Positions 9,201 to 18,008 of a DNA stretch of 64,000 nt are shown here, piece by piece. The translations under genes were made by a program, and so were the position numbers. The notes beneath the pieces are model-generated. The model ran no database searches and had not been told where the DNA came from. It saw only the letters and a list, made by a program, of their open reading frames with translations. Positions within the stretch are counted from its first letter, which is position 1. Every line of letters starts with the position of its first letter. Source of the DNA: Caldilineaceae bacterium (GTDB taxonomy: Bacteria > Chloroflexota > Anaerolineae > Caldilineales > Caldilineaceae); assembly GCA_028819675.1 (NCBI GenBank), contig JAPPKT010000026.1, forward strand, positions 8,958 to 72,957, read 5' to 3'.

Positions 9201-9662
9201 GCCGGAACGCGCTTCCCATACGGCGGCCTCCAGCATCTCCCCGATTGGCGCGGTCACGTCGTCGGCCGTCCCTTCGTGTGATATGAAGGCGATATGGTAG
9301 GCGGTCAGCAGGGTATCGAAGCCGCCGGGGCCGGTGCTGCGGTCGTTGTCGACGTCGATGGCGACCTCCCATTCATACTCTTTGGAGCCCTTGCCATGCT
9401 CCGTGCGATTGAAGCGCAAGGTATCAGGCAGGTCGCTGAGATGGAAGACGACGGTCAGGACCTCGCCGGCCAGGGAGGTTTCGACTGCGGTGATGTCGAT
9501 ATGCGCGGCCGGCACGTCCGAGACGGCGTCGGTTGCGGCGTCGCCGGGCCTGAGCGGCTCCACGGAAGCGCACGGGTCGGGCGTTTGCGCGAGGACAGGT
9601 GTTGTTCCTGTGGCCAGCAAGATAACAACAAGAAGAAAGCGGGCAAGGTTCCTGATCTTCAT
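6249..9662 (-). CDS. secreted protein with six IPGIT modules
   Basis: Product of 1137 aa. The ATG at 9662 is chosen because AGGAG precedes it and the protein then starts with a type I signal peptide (MKIRNLARFLLVVILLATG...PVLAQ, cleavage after VLA). Six modules of ~180 residues follow, recognisable by AHIDITAVETS, PHIDITRVDTS, AHIDITEVETS, AYLDIAKVSAT, GHVDIRGVTTT and AYMDITEVSTA. Each contains E-Y-x-W-x-V-x-[IV]-D-[VAL]-D-x-D-x-x-TG, an acidic loop resembling calcium-binding DxDxD loops, and IPGIT. Cysteines at module boundaries could cross-link neighbours. No membrane anchor or sorting signal is seen at the C-terminus (GSGGSE). Role unknown; adhesive or matrix function is a guess. Confidence 0.75.
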   Translation of the reverse strand: MKIRNLARFLLVVILLATGTTPVLAQTPDPCASVEPLRPGDAATDAVSDVPAAHIDITAVETSLAGEVLTVVFHLSDLPDTLRFNRTEHGKGSKEYEWEVAIDVDNDRSTGPGGFDTLLTAYHIAFISHEGTADDVTAPIGEMLEAAVWEARSGGSTSGLADADLAVSAAEDTITISGFIPGITSASRLTFSAHDAEFAGEADQIDCHPSYRESMGPWGCYAGAAQTAPGQTATDEREVVTDPHIDITRVDTSLSGETLIAVFHLRDVPEMLTFNRTGASEGYLEYAWVVVVDVDNDRETGSGGFEYQMLASYSVPPSAAESNVKAPIANQLEVRVWSLEPGSAVPAADAALEVSPDEDTLTLSGRIPGITTASRLAFRTYDFAGGLDEIGCFTSQSQSQISYPGECDTDEAVAPGQTLVDETADVQAAHIDITEVETSLSGETLTVVFHLRDIPETLTFNRTGISERYGEYSWNVSIDVDGDRETGYGGIEYELSASHFVRSSEKGRNEKASIESGVEAGVLKARGDGFMSMGAATLEVSPQENTLTLSGTIPGITAESQLTFKTYDFFSGSDRIGCPAGPGQDAPASQGAATSLCTDDESAVTPGQTATDDLSDVSAAYLDIAKVSATLSGEMLTVMLRFRDIPETLTFNRTGTRANSMEYMWEVSVDADGDPETGDNGFEYLLSAHHIVRPDQEGDNTEAPIEEVVKASVWEKRPGGGISSFRSASLDVSAETDTMILRGRIPGITPASRLSFRTHGYRGETDELGCQALPVTAAPSGRTASTDQSREPAGHVDIRGVTTTVDGETLTVTLLLRDLPETLTFDRTGVPAHALEYAWEVSVDADSDAQTGAGGFDYMLSAGYVVHPLVKDANTAAKITDPGYVTAGILGLDAAGNRVVAGAAVEVSAAGNTITLSGDIPGITEASPLRVRAYDYFAGWVEMAGSGVETCRLGSVAITPGQRVVAAVSQALPAYMDITEVSTALTDDGKLTVVFHLRDIPETLEFNRKYVPKNALEYGWEVSVDLVGDRKTGNQGADYTLSASHFVFSPSRGDGGVHRPIEDAVQADTWKMYADGQGAAHLSSAAIKVSPAENTITLIGEIPGITAASRLEFEVYDYRHGYERIACQVLSGSGGSE

Positions 9663-10072
9663 TGTTCCTTCTCCTGAAAGATGAAAGGTGGCCCCGCGCC
9701 AGACATCAGGGGCCTCCCAAACCGGGAAGCGCTCGAACCATTGAGAGAACGCCGGACAGACGCCTGCCAGCCCGGGTCGATCCGGCTGCCGCGCTGTAGC
9801 GCTCTTCTCCGCTCGATATCGAGAGAGCGCCAGCGACCGACGGTTCTGAGCCAGCCGCGACACTATACTCTTGTTCCAGATGTTCAGATATGCCTTTGTC
9901 CTATTCTCATTGGATGACGAGCAGGACAAAAAGGTGTTGTTTTGCGTCAAGCGAGCAATTTGTTGGCCGAGTTCCAAAAGTATGTAATTTTGGCCTCAAC
10001 AGTGGGCCTGCGAACCCGGGTGCATGGCGGAACTGTAATGCTGCGTTATCCCTCCAAACTCAACCGCCGGAT
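9663..10072. other. intergenic region upstream of the six-module gene
   Basis: No gene is convincing here. The first ~130 bp resemble the region upstream of the five-module gene (16681-16810): both have CCAGACA[TC]CAG, then ACCGG[GA]A[AG]GCGC, then GCCGGACA and CG[CG]GTCGAT. This suggests that the promoter region was duplicated together with the genes. Confidence 0.5.
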
Positions 10073-10810
10073 CTACCTCTCAATCACAAAGGAAACCCGC
10101 AGCATCGCGCCTGCCTCAACCTCTGCAACATTGTTCTCCAGCGGGAAGGCCGCCCGGCTTATGAAATCGGCCAGGGAGGAAGCTCTGCATTGATTAGCGC
10201 TCATCTCCTCGGAAACAGCGATGACCTCCTCCCCGAGAGACAGGCCCAACAGACGCGCAAGACGGCCTGCGCGCATCCTGGCATCGGCGAACGCATCCAG
10301 AATCGCCTCCTCCTCAAGCGCGTAGCAGTCCTCCACGATGAACGTGACCTGCGTCGAGAGCAGCGCCGGCGCCTGCTGCCCTTGCAACGCCTGCTGCAGC
10401 TCCTGAAGGAAGGCCTGCAGGGCGTCCGGGTCGTCATGGACAAAGGCGATTTCACTCGTCGGGTTGGTAGGGGCGAAGAGGCTGTAGACGAGGTGTTTGG
10501 TCTCCACCGTCTCTTCCCTTATCCCTCTTTCCAGCAACAGGTTACGGACTTCCTCAACTTTCTCCGGTCCGAAGAAGAGCATCTCATTTCCAACGCCTGG
10601 AAAACCGGGCTGGGAGCCCAGCGTCAAATAGACCCGTGCAGCAGCAGGTGGCGCCGAAGCGTATCCATAGCCGGTGACGGTAATGCCGGGCCGGCCGGCC
10701 ACCGGTGTTCGGTCATCAACATCCTCGTCCAATGCAGGCGCCGCGTAGCCATTTACGGGCGCAAAAAAGCAGGCCATCACCATGAGCGAGTTGATCAGGA
10801 TCCTGTTCAT
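10073..10810 (-). CDS. SIMPL-domain (DUF541) exported protein
   Basis: Product of 245 aa from the ATG at 10810, preceded by GGAGGAG. A signal peptide (MNRILINSLMVMACFFAP...GYA) is followed by GITVTGYGYASAPPAAARV, the opening strand of SIMPL proteins (usual form: V-x-V-x-G-x-G-x-v-x-a-x-P-D-x-A). The domain continues with VEEVRNLLLERGI, a helix typical of the family, and a C-terminal DARMRAGRLARLLGLSLGE helix plus strand, also typical. SIMPL proteins are oligomeric periplasmic or exterior proteins of poorly defined role. It lies between two multi-module genes on the same strand, though its 250-bp downstream and 400-bp upstream gaps argue for its own transcript. Confidence 0.85.
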   Translation of the reverse strand: MNRILINSLMVMACFFAPVNGYAAPALDEDVDDRTPVAGRPGITVTGYGYASAPPAAARVYLTLGSQPGFPGVGNEMLFFGPEKVEEVRNLLLERGIREETVETKHLVYSLFAPTNPTSEIAFVHDDPDALQAFLQELQQALQGQQAPALLSTQVTFIVEDCYALEEEAILDAFADARMRAGRLARLLGLSLGEEVIAVSEEMSANQCRASSLADFISRAAFPLENNVAEVEAGAMLRVSFVIER

Positions 10811-11062
10811 CAGTTTCTCCTCCCAATTTTCGGCGTACATCCGACCAAAGGCGATGAACCGAAGTATAAACGGGAAAACGGAAACCGCCTGGTTCGACCA
10901 CGAAGGCCGCGCCACCTCTCTGCCAGTGTCAGTAGCACGTCTGTCCCAGAAGCGTTGTCGTTGGCGCCCACGGAATCCGGCCTGCACCCAAATTGGTGGG
11001 TTTGGTCGTCACGTTAGGTGACGGCTCTCGATATGCTGGTCTAGTGATGGATGGAGCGGGGG

Positions 11063-13579
11063 TCATTCATGCGTTTCGGGCCAGCAGTTCAGGTTGGCGG
11101 CACTGACCAAAAGTGAACGCGGCGCAGTGGGGTCAGTGAGCTCTTCCCTTTGAACCGCAATCTGTTTCGCCATAGCTTTCTGGCCCATGACCTGTTCGTT
11201 GGCGTTGCCTCCGAAACAGAATGTACGCACTGTTGGAAAGTCCGGCAGGGACGCCAGATGGTCAGTACAACTGCCGACATTCTGTGTTTCGTCCATCTGT
11301 GTCAGGCGCGTGGCGAGTTCGTGAACGACCGTCAGGTAGGGATACTGAATGTTGGGCAGGTCGGATGCCTGGTTGGCATACATCTGAATCAGTACCTCCA
11401 GCTCCTCCCGGTTTTCGGCGCAATGCTGTTCAGCGGCCGCGAATGCATTCATGTAGATTACGGCAATGTGATGAGCGCTCATGGCGATACCCGTGGTCTG
11501 TGTTTCTGCGATCGAATGTGCGAGATCCAAGACCCCGTCATCCTCCATGGCGGACATCGCCCACAGCTGCAACCATCTGTCTGACTTCATCTGGTCTACG
11601 TCCAATGCTGTGACGGGATCGCCTTGGTGGTTTATCAGGATGGCGGGTACGCCGTCAAGGTATTTCAGGGAGTTCAGATGTTGGGCATATCGTGGTGGGA
11701 TCACAACAGGCTCAGTTACGGGGATGGGCGCAAGGGATTCGGGGGTGTTGTCGGCGGCTGAACCTGTGATCGACGGACCAAGACTGCTCATCTCTACCGA
11801 ACCGGCAAAGAAATCATACGCCCTGAACTTGAGCGGCGATGCCTCGGTGATGCCGGGGATCTCTCCCGAAAGCGTTATCGTGTTGCCGGCGGCCGAGACC
11901 TCGACGTCGATATCAGCCTCTGCCAGAACCCTGTAGCCCTTCCGGTCCAGCCCCCAAAGGCTGGCTCTGACGAAACCCGGCTGGGTTATCTCTGCCGCGG
12001 TATTGCTGCCCTGGGCGAAACGGGGCACGAAATAGGCGGCCGACAGCATGTAATCGTACCCGCCGTTGCCCGTTTTCGAGTCGGCGTCCACGTCGACCGA
12101 CACCTCCCAGCTGTACTCCAGGGCATCCTCCGGCACCCCTGTTCTGGCGAAAGTCAACGTCTCCGGAATATCCCTGAGCTGAAGAGTAACGGTCAAAGTC
12201 TCCCCTTCCACCGCGGTCATGACGCCGCGGATGTCGATATGCCCGACCAGCGCGTGGGGACCATCAGCGTCCGCGGAGCGGCTGGAGGACTTGAGGATGA
12301 CCGGCGGTTCCTGGCACCCGAGCTCATCGGACTCGCCAAGATGCTTGAACGTCGTGAACGAGAGACGCGAGTCCGGCGTGATTCCAGGAACCCGGCCGCT
12401 GAGTATCATCATGTCCGTTTCTGCCGATACCTCGAGGCTGGCGTCCCTCAGCCCCTCGATGCTCCCCCCTGGTTTCATCTCCCAAACATCGGCCTTTGCC
12501 ACCTTCTCTATGGACGCCTCCGTGTTGTCCCCAGCATGCGGAGGCCACACGATGTGATGCGCGGACAGAAAGTAATCAAACCCGCCGTCGCCCGTTCTCC
12601 GGTCGTTGTCCACATCGATCGACACCCCCCAGCTGTACTCCATCAAGTTTGTCGGGGTGCCTGCTCGGTTGAAAGTCAGCGTCTCCGGAATATCCCTGAA
12701 CCGGAACGACACGGTCAGGGTTTCGCCCGAGAGGAACGAGTTGACTTCGACAATGTCCAAATACGCGGCAGACACATCAGAGACCTCGTCAGTTGCGGTC
12801 TGCCCCGGCCTTATCAGGACCGCGCCCCAATCGCACACCCAGGAAGTCACACTCTTCCTGTACGAGTCATGGCACGCTATCTGATCGGCCCCTCCGGCGA
12901 ACTGCACGTCATAGGCCTCAAACGCCAGTCGCGATGCGGACGTGATGCCGGGAACGACCCCAGTGATCGTTATCGTGTCTGATTCGGCGGAAACCGCTGG
13001 GACGTTAGCACGGATGGCACTGATAGAGCCATCGGAATGTGTATCAGAGAAGTGTGTTTCAGTAGTCGTGGTAGTGGAGCCATCGGGGCTTATTTCCCAG
13101 ACGCTGGACTCCAACATATCCTCGATTGGAGCACTCAAGTCAGCCTCCAACAAATCCTCGATAGGAGTTCCCTTTTCGGGATCAGCCACCGTGTGTGACA
13201 GGAACGCAATATGGTAGGCGGACAGCAGCATATCGAACCCGCCGGGACCGGTGCTGCGGTCGTTGTCGACGTCGATTGCGACTTCCCATTCATACTCCTT
13301 TACACCTTTGCCATACTCCGTGCGATTGAACCGCAAGGTATCAGGCAGGTCCCTGAGATGGAAGACAACCGTCAATCTCTCGCCCGTGAGGGAAGTTTCG
13401 ACTGCGGTAATGTCGATATGCGGGGCCGGCACGTCCGAGACGGCATCGGTTACCCTGTCGTCCGGCCTGATCGGCTCCACCGAACCGCACTGATCGGGCG
13501 TCTGCGCGAGAACAGGGGTTGACCCTGAAATCAGCAGGAGGATTGCCAGAAGAAAGTGGATGCAGTTTTTGATCTTCAT
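11063..13579 (-). CDS. secreted protein with three IPGIT modules and a unique helical C-terminal domain
   Basis: Product of 838 aa. Signal peptide MKIKNCIHFLLAILLLISG...VLA^Q is nearly identical to that of the five-module protein. Three modules follow (PHIDITAVETS, AYLDIVEVNSF, GHIDIRGVMTA), with an insertion of repeated acidic/Ser-Thr sequence in the first. After about residue 600 the modules end and a Pro-rich linker leads to a ~230-residue domain unlike the modules: helical, Met/Gln/Ala-rich, with six cysteines (AEQHCAENREELEVLIQMY, VGSCTDHL, FCFGG, LNCWPE). It has no counterpart in the other family members here and I do not recognise it. Modules 2 and 3 are almost identical at DNA level to modules of 13704-16661. 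Confidence 0.75.
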   Translation of the reverse strand: MKIKNCIHFLLAILLLISGSTPVLAQTPDQCGSVEPIRPDDRVTDAVSDVPAPHIDITAVETSLTGERLTVVFHLRDLPDTLRFNRTEYGKGVKEYEWEVAIDVDNDRSTGPGGFDMLLSAYHIAFLSHTVADPEKGTPIEDLLEADLSAPIEDMLESSVWEISPDGSTTTTTETHFSDTHSDGSISAIRANVPAVSAESDTITITGVVPGITSASRLAFEAYDVQFAGGADQIACHDSYRKSVTSWVCDWGAVLIRPGQTATDEVSDVSAAYLDIVEVNSFLSGETLTVSFRFRDIPETLTFNRAGTPTNLMEYSWGVSIDVDNDRRTGDGGFDYFLSAHHIVWPPHAGDNTEASIEKVAKADVWEMKPGGSIEGLRDASLEVSAETDMMILSGRVPGITPDSRLSFTTFKHLGESDELGCQEPPVILKSSSRSADADGPHALVGHIDIRGVMTAVEGETLTVTLQLRDIPETLTFARTGVPEDALEYSWEVSVDVDADSKTGNGGYDYMLSAAYFVPRFAQGSNTAAEITQPGFVRASLWGLDRKGYRVLAEADIDVEVSAAGNTITLSGEIPGITEASPLKFRAYDFFAGSVEMSSLGPSITGSAADNTPESLAPIPVTEPVVIPPRYAQHLNSLKYLDGVPAILINHQGDPVTALDVDQMKSDRWLQLWAMSAMEDDGVLDLAHSIAETQTTGIAMSAHHIAVIYMNAFAAAEQHCAENREELEVLIQMYANQASDLPNIQYPYLTVVHELATRLTQMDETQNVGSCTDHLASLPDFPTVRTFCFGGNANEQVMGQKAMAKQIAVQREELTDPTAPRSLLVSAANLNCWPETHE

Positions 13580-13644
13580 TGTTCGTTCTCCCAGGAAAAT
13601 GAGGGGTACCTATCCTGAATTGTCTCTCCATGCTTGAACGGTCA

Positions 13645-13657
13645 GTCAAAGATTGAC
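13645..13657. promoter_or_regulatory. palindromic candidate operator upstream of the three-module gene
   Basis: GTCAAAGATTGAC lies 66 bp upstream of the start codon at 13579, embedded in the longer conserved string GAACGGTCAGTCAAA. The same arrangement, GTCAAAATTTGAC, occurs upstream of the five-module gene at 16833-16845. The palindrome is preserved while flanking bases vary, which fits a dimeric regulator site. Confidence 0.45.
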
Positions 13658-13703
13658 GGTTCCAATTCGGCCACATTGACGGCTGTCATGCCGGAACTCA
13701 GTC

Positions 13704-16661
13704 TCATCTGCTGTCAACAAGAATCTGGCAGGCAATCAACTCCGAACCGTTCAGGACATCATAGGCCTCGAATATAAGCCGGGACTCTGACGTAATGCCG
13801 GGAATGTGCCCCGCGAGCATGATCGTGTTCTCCTCAGACGATACATCGATGTTTATACTGCCGAGACGGGTGCCGGTGCCGTCCGCATCCAGTTTCCAGA
13901 AGTCGCCCTCCACACCTTGCCTGACAGGCAGGTGAGCGGCCTCGCCGCTGGACCAGGGCAGCACAAAATGACTGGCGGACAGCGAGTATTCAGCTCCCAG
14001 CCCCATCAAACCGGTCTCCCGGTTGTTGTCCACGTCCACTGATACCTCCCATCTGTACTCTTGCGTATTTTCAGCACCCTTCCTGTTGAATTCCAGTGTC
14101 TCTGGAACATCCCTGAGATGAAACACAACCGCAAGCTCCCCGCTCCCCGTCACCTGTGTGCTGACTTCGGTAATATCTACATGTGCAGGCAGCGTGTCCG
14201 AGACTGCATCGATGACCCGCTGTCCCGGCCTGATTACGGCACTGTCAGACTGACATGAATCGACGGCAAGGTCCATGAGCGACGGAGCATGAGTGCTCAT
14301 CTCTACCGAACCGGCAAAGAAATCATACGCCCTGAACTTGAGCGGCGATGCCTCCGTGATCCCGGGAATCTCGCCCGAAAGCGTTATCCTGTTCTCCTCG
14401 ACGGACACCTCGACCTCGATATCGGCCTCTGCCGGAACCCTGTACCCCTCCCGGTCCAGCCCCCAAAGCCTGGCTTTGATGAAGACCGGTTGGGTTATCT
14501 CTGCCACCATATTACTGCCTTGGGCGAAGCGGGGCACGAAGTAGCCTGCCGACATCATGTAATCGAACCCGCCGCTGCCTGTTGCCGGGTCGTTGTCAAC
14601 GTCAATCGACACCTCCCAGATGTACTCCAGCGCATCCTCCGGCACCCCTGTTCTGGCGAAGGTCAGCGTCTCCGGAATATCCCTGAGCTGAAGAGTGACG
14701 GTCAAAGTCTCCCCTTCCACCGCGGTCATGACGCCGCGGATGTCGATGTGCCCGACCAGCGCGTGGGACTCATCACCGGATGCAGACCGGCCCGGCATTA
14801 CTGCGGACCCGTCCGACCGGGCATGGAAAGGGGAGGGAGGCCGGCCAATACCGAAGGGAGTAAGGCAGCCGATCTCCTCGGCGCCGCCCAGGTGATCATA
14901 CACACCGAACGCAAGCTGTGATTCTTCCGTGATCCCGGGAATCTCCCCTGAAAGCGTTATCGTGTCCTCTTCAATCGACACCTCGATGCGCGCCCATCCG
15001 AGAATATCGATTTCGGGAAATGACGCAATTCCCGTTGACTTCAGATACCATGTACTGGCTAGCAGATTGTCCGCTATTAGCGCCACACTCCGGTCGCGGA
15101 CGCCGGACTTGGAGAATGGACCTTCTGCAGCAAACAGGATAGATTCAAACCCGCCGACGCCTGTCTCCCGGTCGCCGTCCACGTCGATCGACACCTCCCA
15201 GCTGTATTCAATCGCATCTTTGAGCACGCCGGATCTGTTGAATGTCAGCTCCTCCGGAACGTCTCTGAGGTGAAACACGACCGTCATCGTCTCCTCCGAA
15301 AGGAAGGTACTGATCTCCGTCACATCCACATGCGCGGGCAGAGCGTCCGAGACGTCATCGATGACGCTTTCCCCCGGGGTAATCGTTCCGTCGACATCGC
15401 ACCGGCTGGAGGACTTGAGGATGACTGGCGGTTCCCGGCATCCAGCCTCATCGGATTCGCTTCGATGCTCGTGCGTCAGGAACGAAAGGCGCGAGTCCGG
15501 CGTGATACCAGGAATCCGGCCGCTGAGCGTCATCATTTCCGTCTCTGCCGACACCTCAAGGCTGGCGTCCCTTAGCCCCTCGATGATCCCCCCTGGTTTC
15601 ATCTCCCAAACATCGGCCTTTGCCACCTCCTCAATCGGCGCCTCCGTGTTGTCCCCCGCATGCCCAGGCCACACGATGTGATGCGCGGACAGAAGGTAAT
15701 CAAAGCCGCCGTCGCCGGTCTCCGGGTCGGCGTCTGCGTCGACCAAAACCCCCCAACTGTATTCCATCGAGTTTGTCGAGGTACTCTTACGGTTGAAAGT
15801 CAGCGTCTCCGGAATATCCCTGAACCGGAACGACACGGTCAGGGTTTCGCCCGAGAGGAACGAGTTGACTTCGACAATGTCCAAATACGCGGCAGACACA
15901 TCAGAGACCTCGTCAGTTGCGGTCTGCCCCGGCCTTATCAGGACCGCGCCGGAACCGCACCCCCAGGATCCCACACTCTTCCTGTATGAGTCATGGCACG
16001 CTATCTGATCGGCCCCTCCGGCGAACTGCACGTCGTAAGCCTCAAACGCCAGTCGTGATTCGGATGTAATGCCGGGAATGACGTCAGCGATCGTTATCGT
16101 GTCGGCCTCGACATGAACCGCCGGGCCGCCATCCCTGTGCGTAGTGGTCGAGCCGCCGGCGTGTTGTGCAATGGTGTGTGTTACAGTGTTGATGGAGCCG
16201 TCGGAGTCTATCTCCCAGAGACCGGCCTCCACCATCGCCCCGATTGGCGCGAGCAGGTCTGCGCCAGTACCTTTGCGCGACCTGTCCGTAATATGGTAGG
16301 CAGACAGCAGCATATCGAACCCGCCGGGACCAGTGCTGCGGTCATTGTCCACGTCGATTGCGACCTCCCATGCATACTCCATTGTGCCCTGCATAAACTC
16401 CGTTCGATTGAACCGCAAGGTCTCCGGCAGGTCCCTGAGATTGAAGACAACAGTCAATCTTTCCCCGGACAGAGAAGTCTCGACTTCAGTAATGTCGACA
16501 TGCGCGGCCGGCACGTCGGAGACGTCATCGGTTACGGTGTCGCCGGGCCTGATCGGCTCCACCGAACCGCACTGATCGGACGTTTGCGCGAGAACAGGGG
16601 TCGACCCTGAAATCAGCAGGAGGATTGCCAGAAGAAAGTGGATGCAGTTTTTGATATTCAT
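13704..16661 (-). CDS. secreted protein with five IPGIT modules
   Basis: Product of 985 aa starting MNIKNCIHFLLAILLLISG, signal cleavage after VLA. The ATG at 16661 is chosen for the signal peptide; the frame is open upstream to 16823 but that part has no homologue. Five modules are marked by AHVDITEVETS, AYLDIVEVNSF, AHVDVTEISTF, GHIDIRGVMTA and AHVDITEVSTQ, each with the acidic DVDxD loop and IPGIT. Modules 1, 2 and 4 match modules 1, 2 and 3 of the neighbouring gene at long near-identical DNA stretches, indicating recent duplication or gene conversion. The C-terminus (CQILVDSR) ends directly after the last module cysteine, so there is no anchor. Confidence 0.75.
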   Translation of the reverse strand: MNIKNCIHFLLAILLLISGSTPVLAQTSDQCGSVEPIRPGDTVTDDVSDVPAAHVDITEVETSLSGERLTVVFNLRDLPETLRFNRTEFMQGTMEYAWEVAIDVDNDRSTGPGGFDMLLSAYHITDRSRKGTGADLLAPIGAMVEAGLWEIDSDGSINTVTHTIAQHAGGSTTTHRDGGPAVHVEADTITIADVIPGITSESRLAFEAYDVQFAGGADQIACHDSYRKSVGSWGCGSGAVLIRPGQTATDEVSDVSAAYLDIVEVNSFLSGETLTVSFRFRDIPETLTFNRKSTSTNSMEYSWGVLVDADADPETGDGGFDYLLSAHHIVWPGHAGDNTEAPIEEVAKADVWEMKPGGIIEGLRDASLEVSAETEMMTLSGRIPGITPDSRLSFLTHEHRSESDEAGCREPPVILKSSSRCDVDGTITPGESVIDDVSDALPAHVDVTEISTFLSEETMTVVFHLRDVPEELTFNRSGVLKDAIEYSWEVSIDVDGDRETGVGGFESILFAAEGPFSKSGVRDRSVALIADNLLASTWYLKSTGIASFPEIDILGWARIEVSIEEDTITLSGEIPGITEESQLAFGVYDHLGGAEEIGCLTPFGIGRPPSPFHARSDGSAVMPGRSASGDESHALVGHIDIRGVMTAVEGETLTVTLQLRDIPETLTFARTGVPEDALEYIWEVSIDVDNDPATGSGGFDYMMSAGYFVPRFAQGSNMVAEITQPVFIKARLWGLDREGYRVPAEADIEVEVSVEENRITLSGEIPGITEASPLKFRAYDFFAGSVEMSTHAPSLMDLAVDSCQSDSAVIRPGQRVIDAVSDTLPAHVDITEVSTQVTGSGELAVVFHLRDVPETLEFNRKGAENTQEYRWEVSVDVDNNRETGLMGLGAEYSLSASHFVLPWSSGEAAHLPVRQGVEGDFWKLDADGTGTRLGSINIDVSSEENTIMLAGHIPGITSESRLIFEAYDVLNGSELIACQILVDSR

Positions 16662-16832
16662 TGTTCGTTCTCCCAGGAAATGAGGGGTTCCCAACCCAGA
16701 CACCAGAGGTTTCCAGGACCGGAAGGCGCGCCCAGCAATGAGTATGCGCCGGACAAAAACGTGCCGGCCCGCGTCGATCTGGTCTTCGCGTTCCGCTTGT
16801 GAAATGTCTCTCTCCCTATGCATGAACGGTCA

Positions 16833-16845
16833 GTCAAAATTTGAC
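16833..16845. promoter_or_regulatory. palindromic candidate operator upstream of the five-module gene
   Basis: GTCAAAATTTGAC, 172 bp upstream of the start at 16661, in the same context (GAACGGTCA before, GGTTCCAAT after) as the site at 13645-13657. Confidence 0.45.
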
Positions 16846-16937
16846 GGTTCCAATCCGATCGCAGTCACGGCTCTTATGCCGGAACTCGCTTGCCAATTCT
16901 TTCAGAACATACTTCACGGGTATTCCCACCACAGAAA

Positions 16938-17030
16938 GGTGTTCTTCGCGACACTTCGCGTAACTTAGCGGATCAATGAAAGCCGTTCTCCGTGTCCCTT
17001 CGTGGACAAAAGGTTGTTCTCCGCTCTCAC
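16938..17030. repeat. dispersed GTTCTCCGY non-coding repeat
   Basis: Contains GTTCTTCGCGACACTTCGCG, AGCGGATCAATGAAA and GTTCTCCGTGTCCCTTCG, matching the pattern G[TC]TCTCCG-N-CTCCGCGGATCAA seen as tandem copies at 56128-56196. It lies between the five-module gene and a module fragment, with no coding potential of its own. Confidence 0.5.
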
Positions 17031-17203
17031 CTGCCGTCAACAGAAACCCGGCAGGTCACCTGCTCGTGACCGTGCAGAAAATCATAAACCTCAAACTCAA
17101 GCCGCGACTGCGGCGTAATGCCGGGTATGTCGCCGACAAGCGTAATCGTGTTCTCTTCGGACGATATCTCAATGCTGAACTCTCCCTGGGAAATGGAAGC
17201 GGC
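17027..17203 (-). pseudogene. truncated IPGIT module, C-terminal part only
   Basis: About 60 residues align with the end of a module: GEFSIEISSEENTITLVGDI, then PGIT, SRLEFEVYDFLHGHEQ, VTC and SVDGR. The end resembles that of the five-module protein (CQILVDSR) and of the six-module protein (EFEVYDYRHGYERIACQ). Upstream the frame runs into the 3' end of the lipoprotein gene at 17236 with no start or signal, so this is the remnant of a deleted multi-module gene. Confidence 0.7.
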
Positions 17204-17235
17204 GTGCGGGCGTCGTCGAACCCGGGCGGGCCGGA

Positions 17236-17997
17236 TCAGCTGGGCTGGCAAGAGACGCCGTCCTGGCCGAGCAGAATGTCATAGGTCGAAAACAGGAGCG
17301 TCGACTCCGGTGTGATGCCCGGGACCTCGCTGATGAGCGTGAGCGTGTCCTCTTCGTGCGAGACGAGCATGCGGGCGTGGACGGGCACGTTTATCAGGAA
17401 GGTCACCCCCTGTTCATGATCGTGCTTGGCTTTCCACAAGGTGCTGCGCACAGCCTCCTGGAAGGGACGCGTTGCCGCGGGCGTGTCCGCTGAAACCCTT
17501 CTGGCGGAGTAGACCGCGCCCAGCATGTACTCGATCTGCTCGGACTCGGACGCCGCGCCGTTCTCCACGAAGATTTCAACGGTCCACATGTACTCGGAGT
17601 GAAGGTCCTTGACCCCTGCGCGGTTGAACGCCATCTCCTCGGGGATCTCCCGCAGCGAGAAGACGGCGGTCAGGGTTTCATCATCCAGGCTGGAGGCCGC
17701 GCCGACGATGTCGATATAGGCCGGTATGTCGTCGGCAACGGGGTCGAGCGCACTCTGCCCGGGCAGCATCCTGAGATAGCCGCCGGGACAGTCGACCGGC
17801 TGCGCGGACACGGTCAGCGCGGGCTGCCCCTGCGCCGTCCCGGAGACGGGCAGCGGTGTCGACCCCCGCTCCGATTCCAGGATGGCCAGCAGCCTCGACT
17901 CCCGCACCGATTTCGTCGCAACGGAAGGCGCAGCCGGCGCAGCCGTGCAGGCCGCGGCAAAAAGAGCGAGTCCGGCGAGCAGAATTCCTTTGAACAT
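17236..17997 (-). CDS. single-module IPGIT-family lipoprotein in the two-component operon
   Basis: Product of 253 aa. AAGGAGAC precedes the ATG; lipobox LFAAAC, then a ~60-residue linker and one module (LPGQSALDPV, AYIDIVGAASSLDDETLTAV, EYMWTVEIFVENG, VPGITPESTLLFSTYDILL, DGVSC). It starts only 11 bp after the histidine-kinase stop at 18009, so it is very probably the third gene of the regulator-kinase-lipoprotein operon. A membrane lipoprotein made with a sensor kinase may act as its ligand-binding partner or be its output; neither is proven. Closest relative here is 5451-6125. Confidence 0.75.
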   Translation of the reverse strand: MFKGILLAGLALFAAACTAAPAAPSVATKSVRESRLLAILESERGSTPLPVSGTAQGQPALTVSAQPVDCPGGYLRMLPGQSALDPVADDIPAYIDIVGAASSLDDETLTAVFSLREIPEEMAFNRAGVKDLHSEYMWTVEIFVENGAASESEQIEYMLGAVYSARRVSADTPAATRPFQEAVRSTLWKAKHDHEQGVTFLINVPVHARMLVSHEEDTLTLISEVPGITPESTLLFSTYDILLGQDGVSCQPS

Positions 17998-18008
17998 GGT
18001 CTGTCTCC

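Noticed and set aside
6231..16610. Long plus-strand open frames opposite the multi-module genes.
   Set aside because: They mirror the GC-rich reading frame of the minus-strand modules; no signal peptide, ribosome site or recognisable family.
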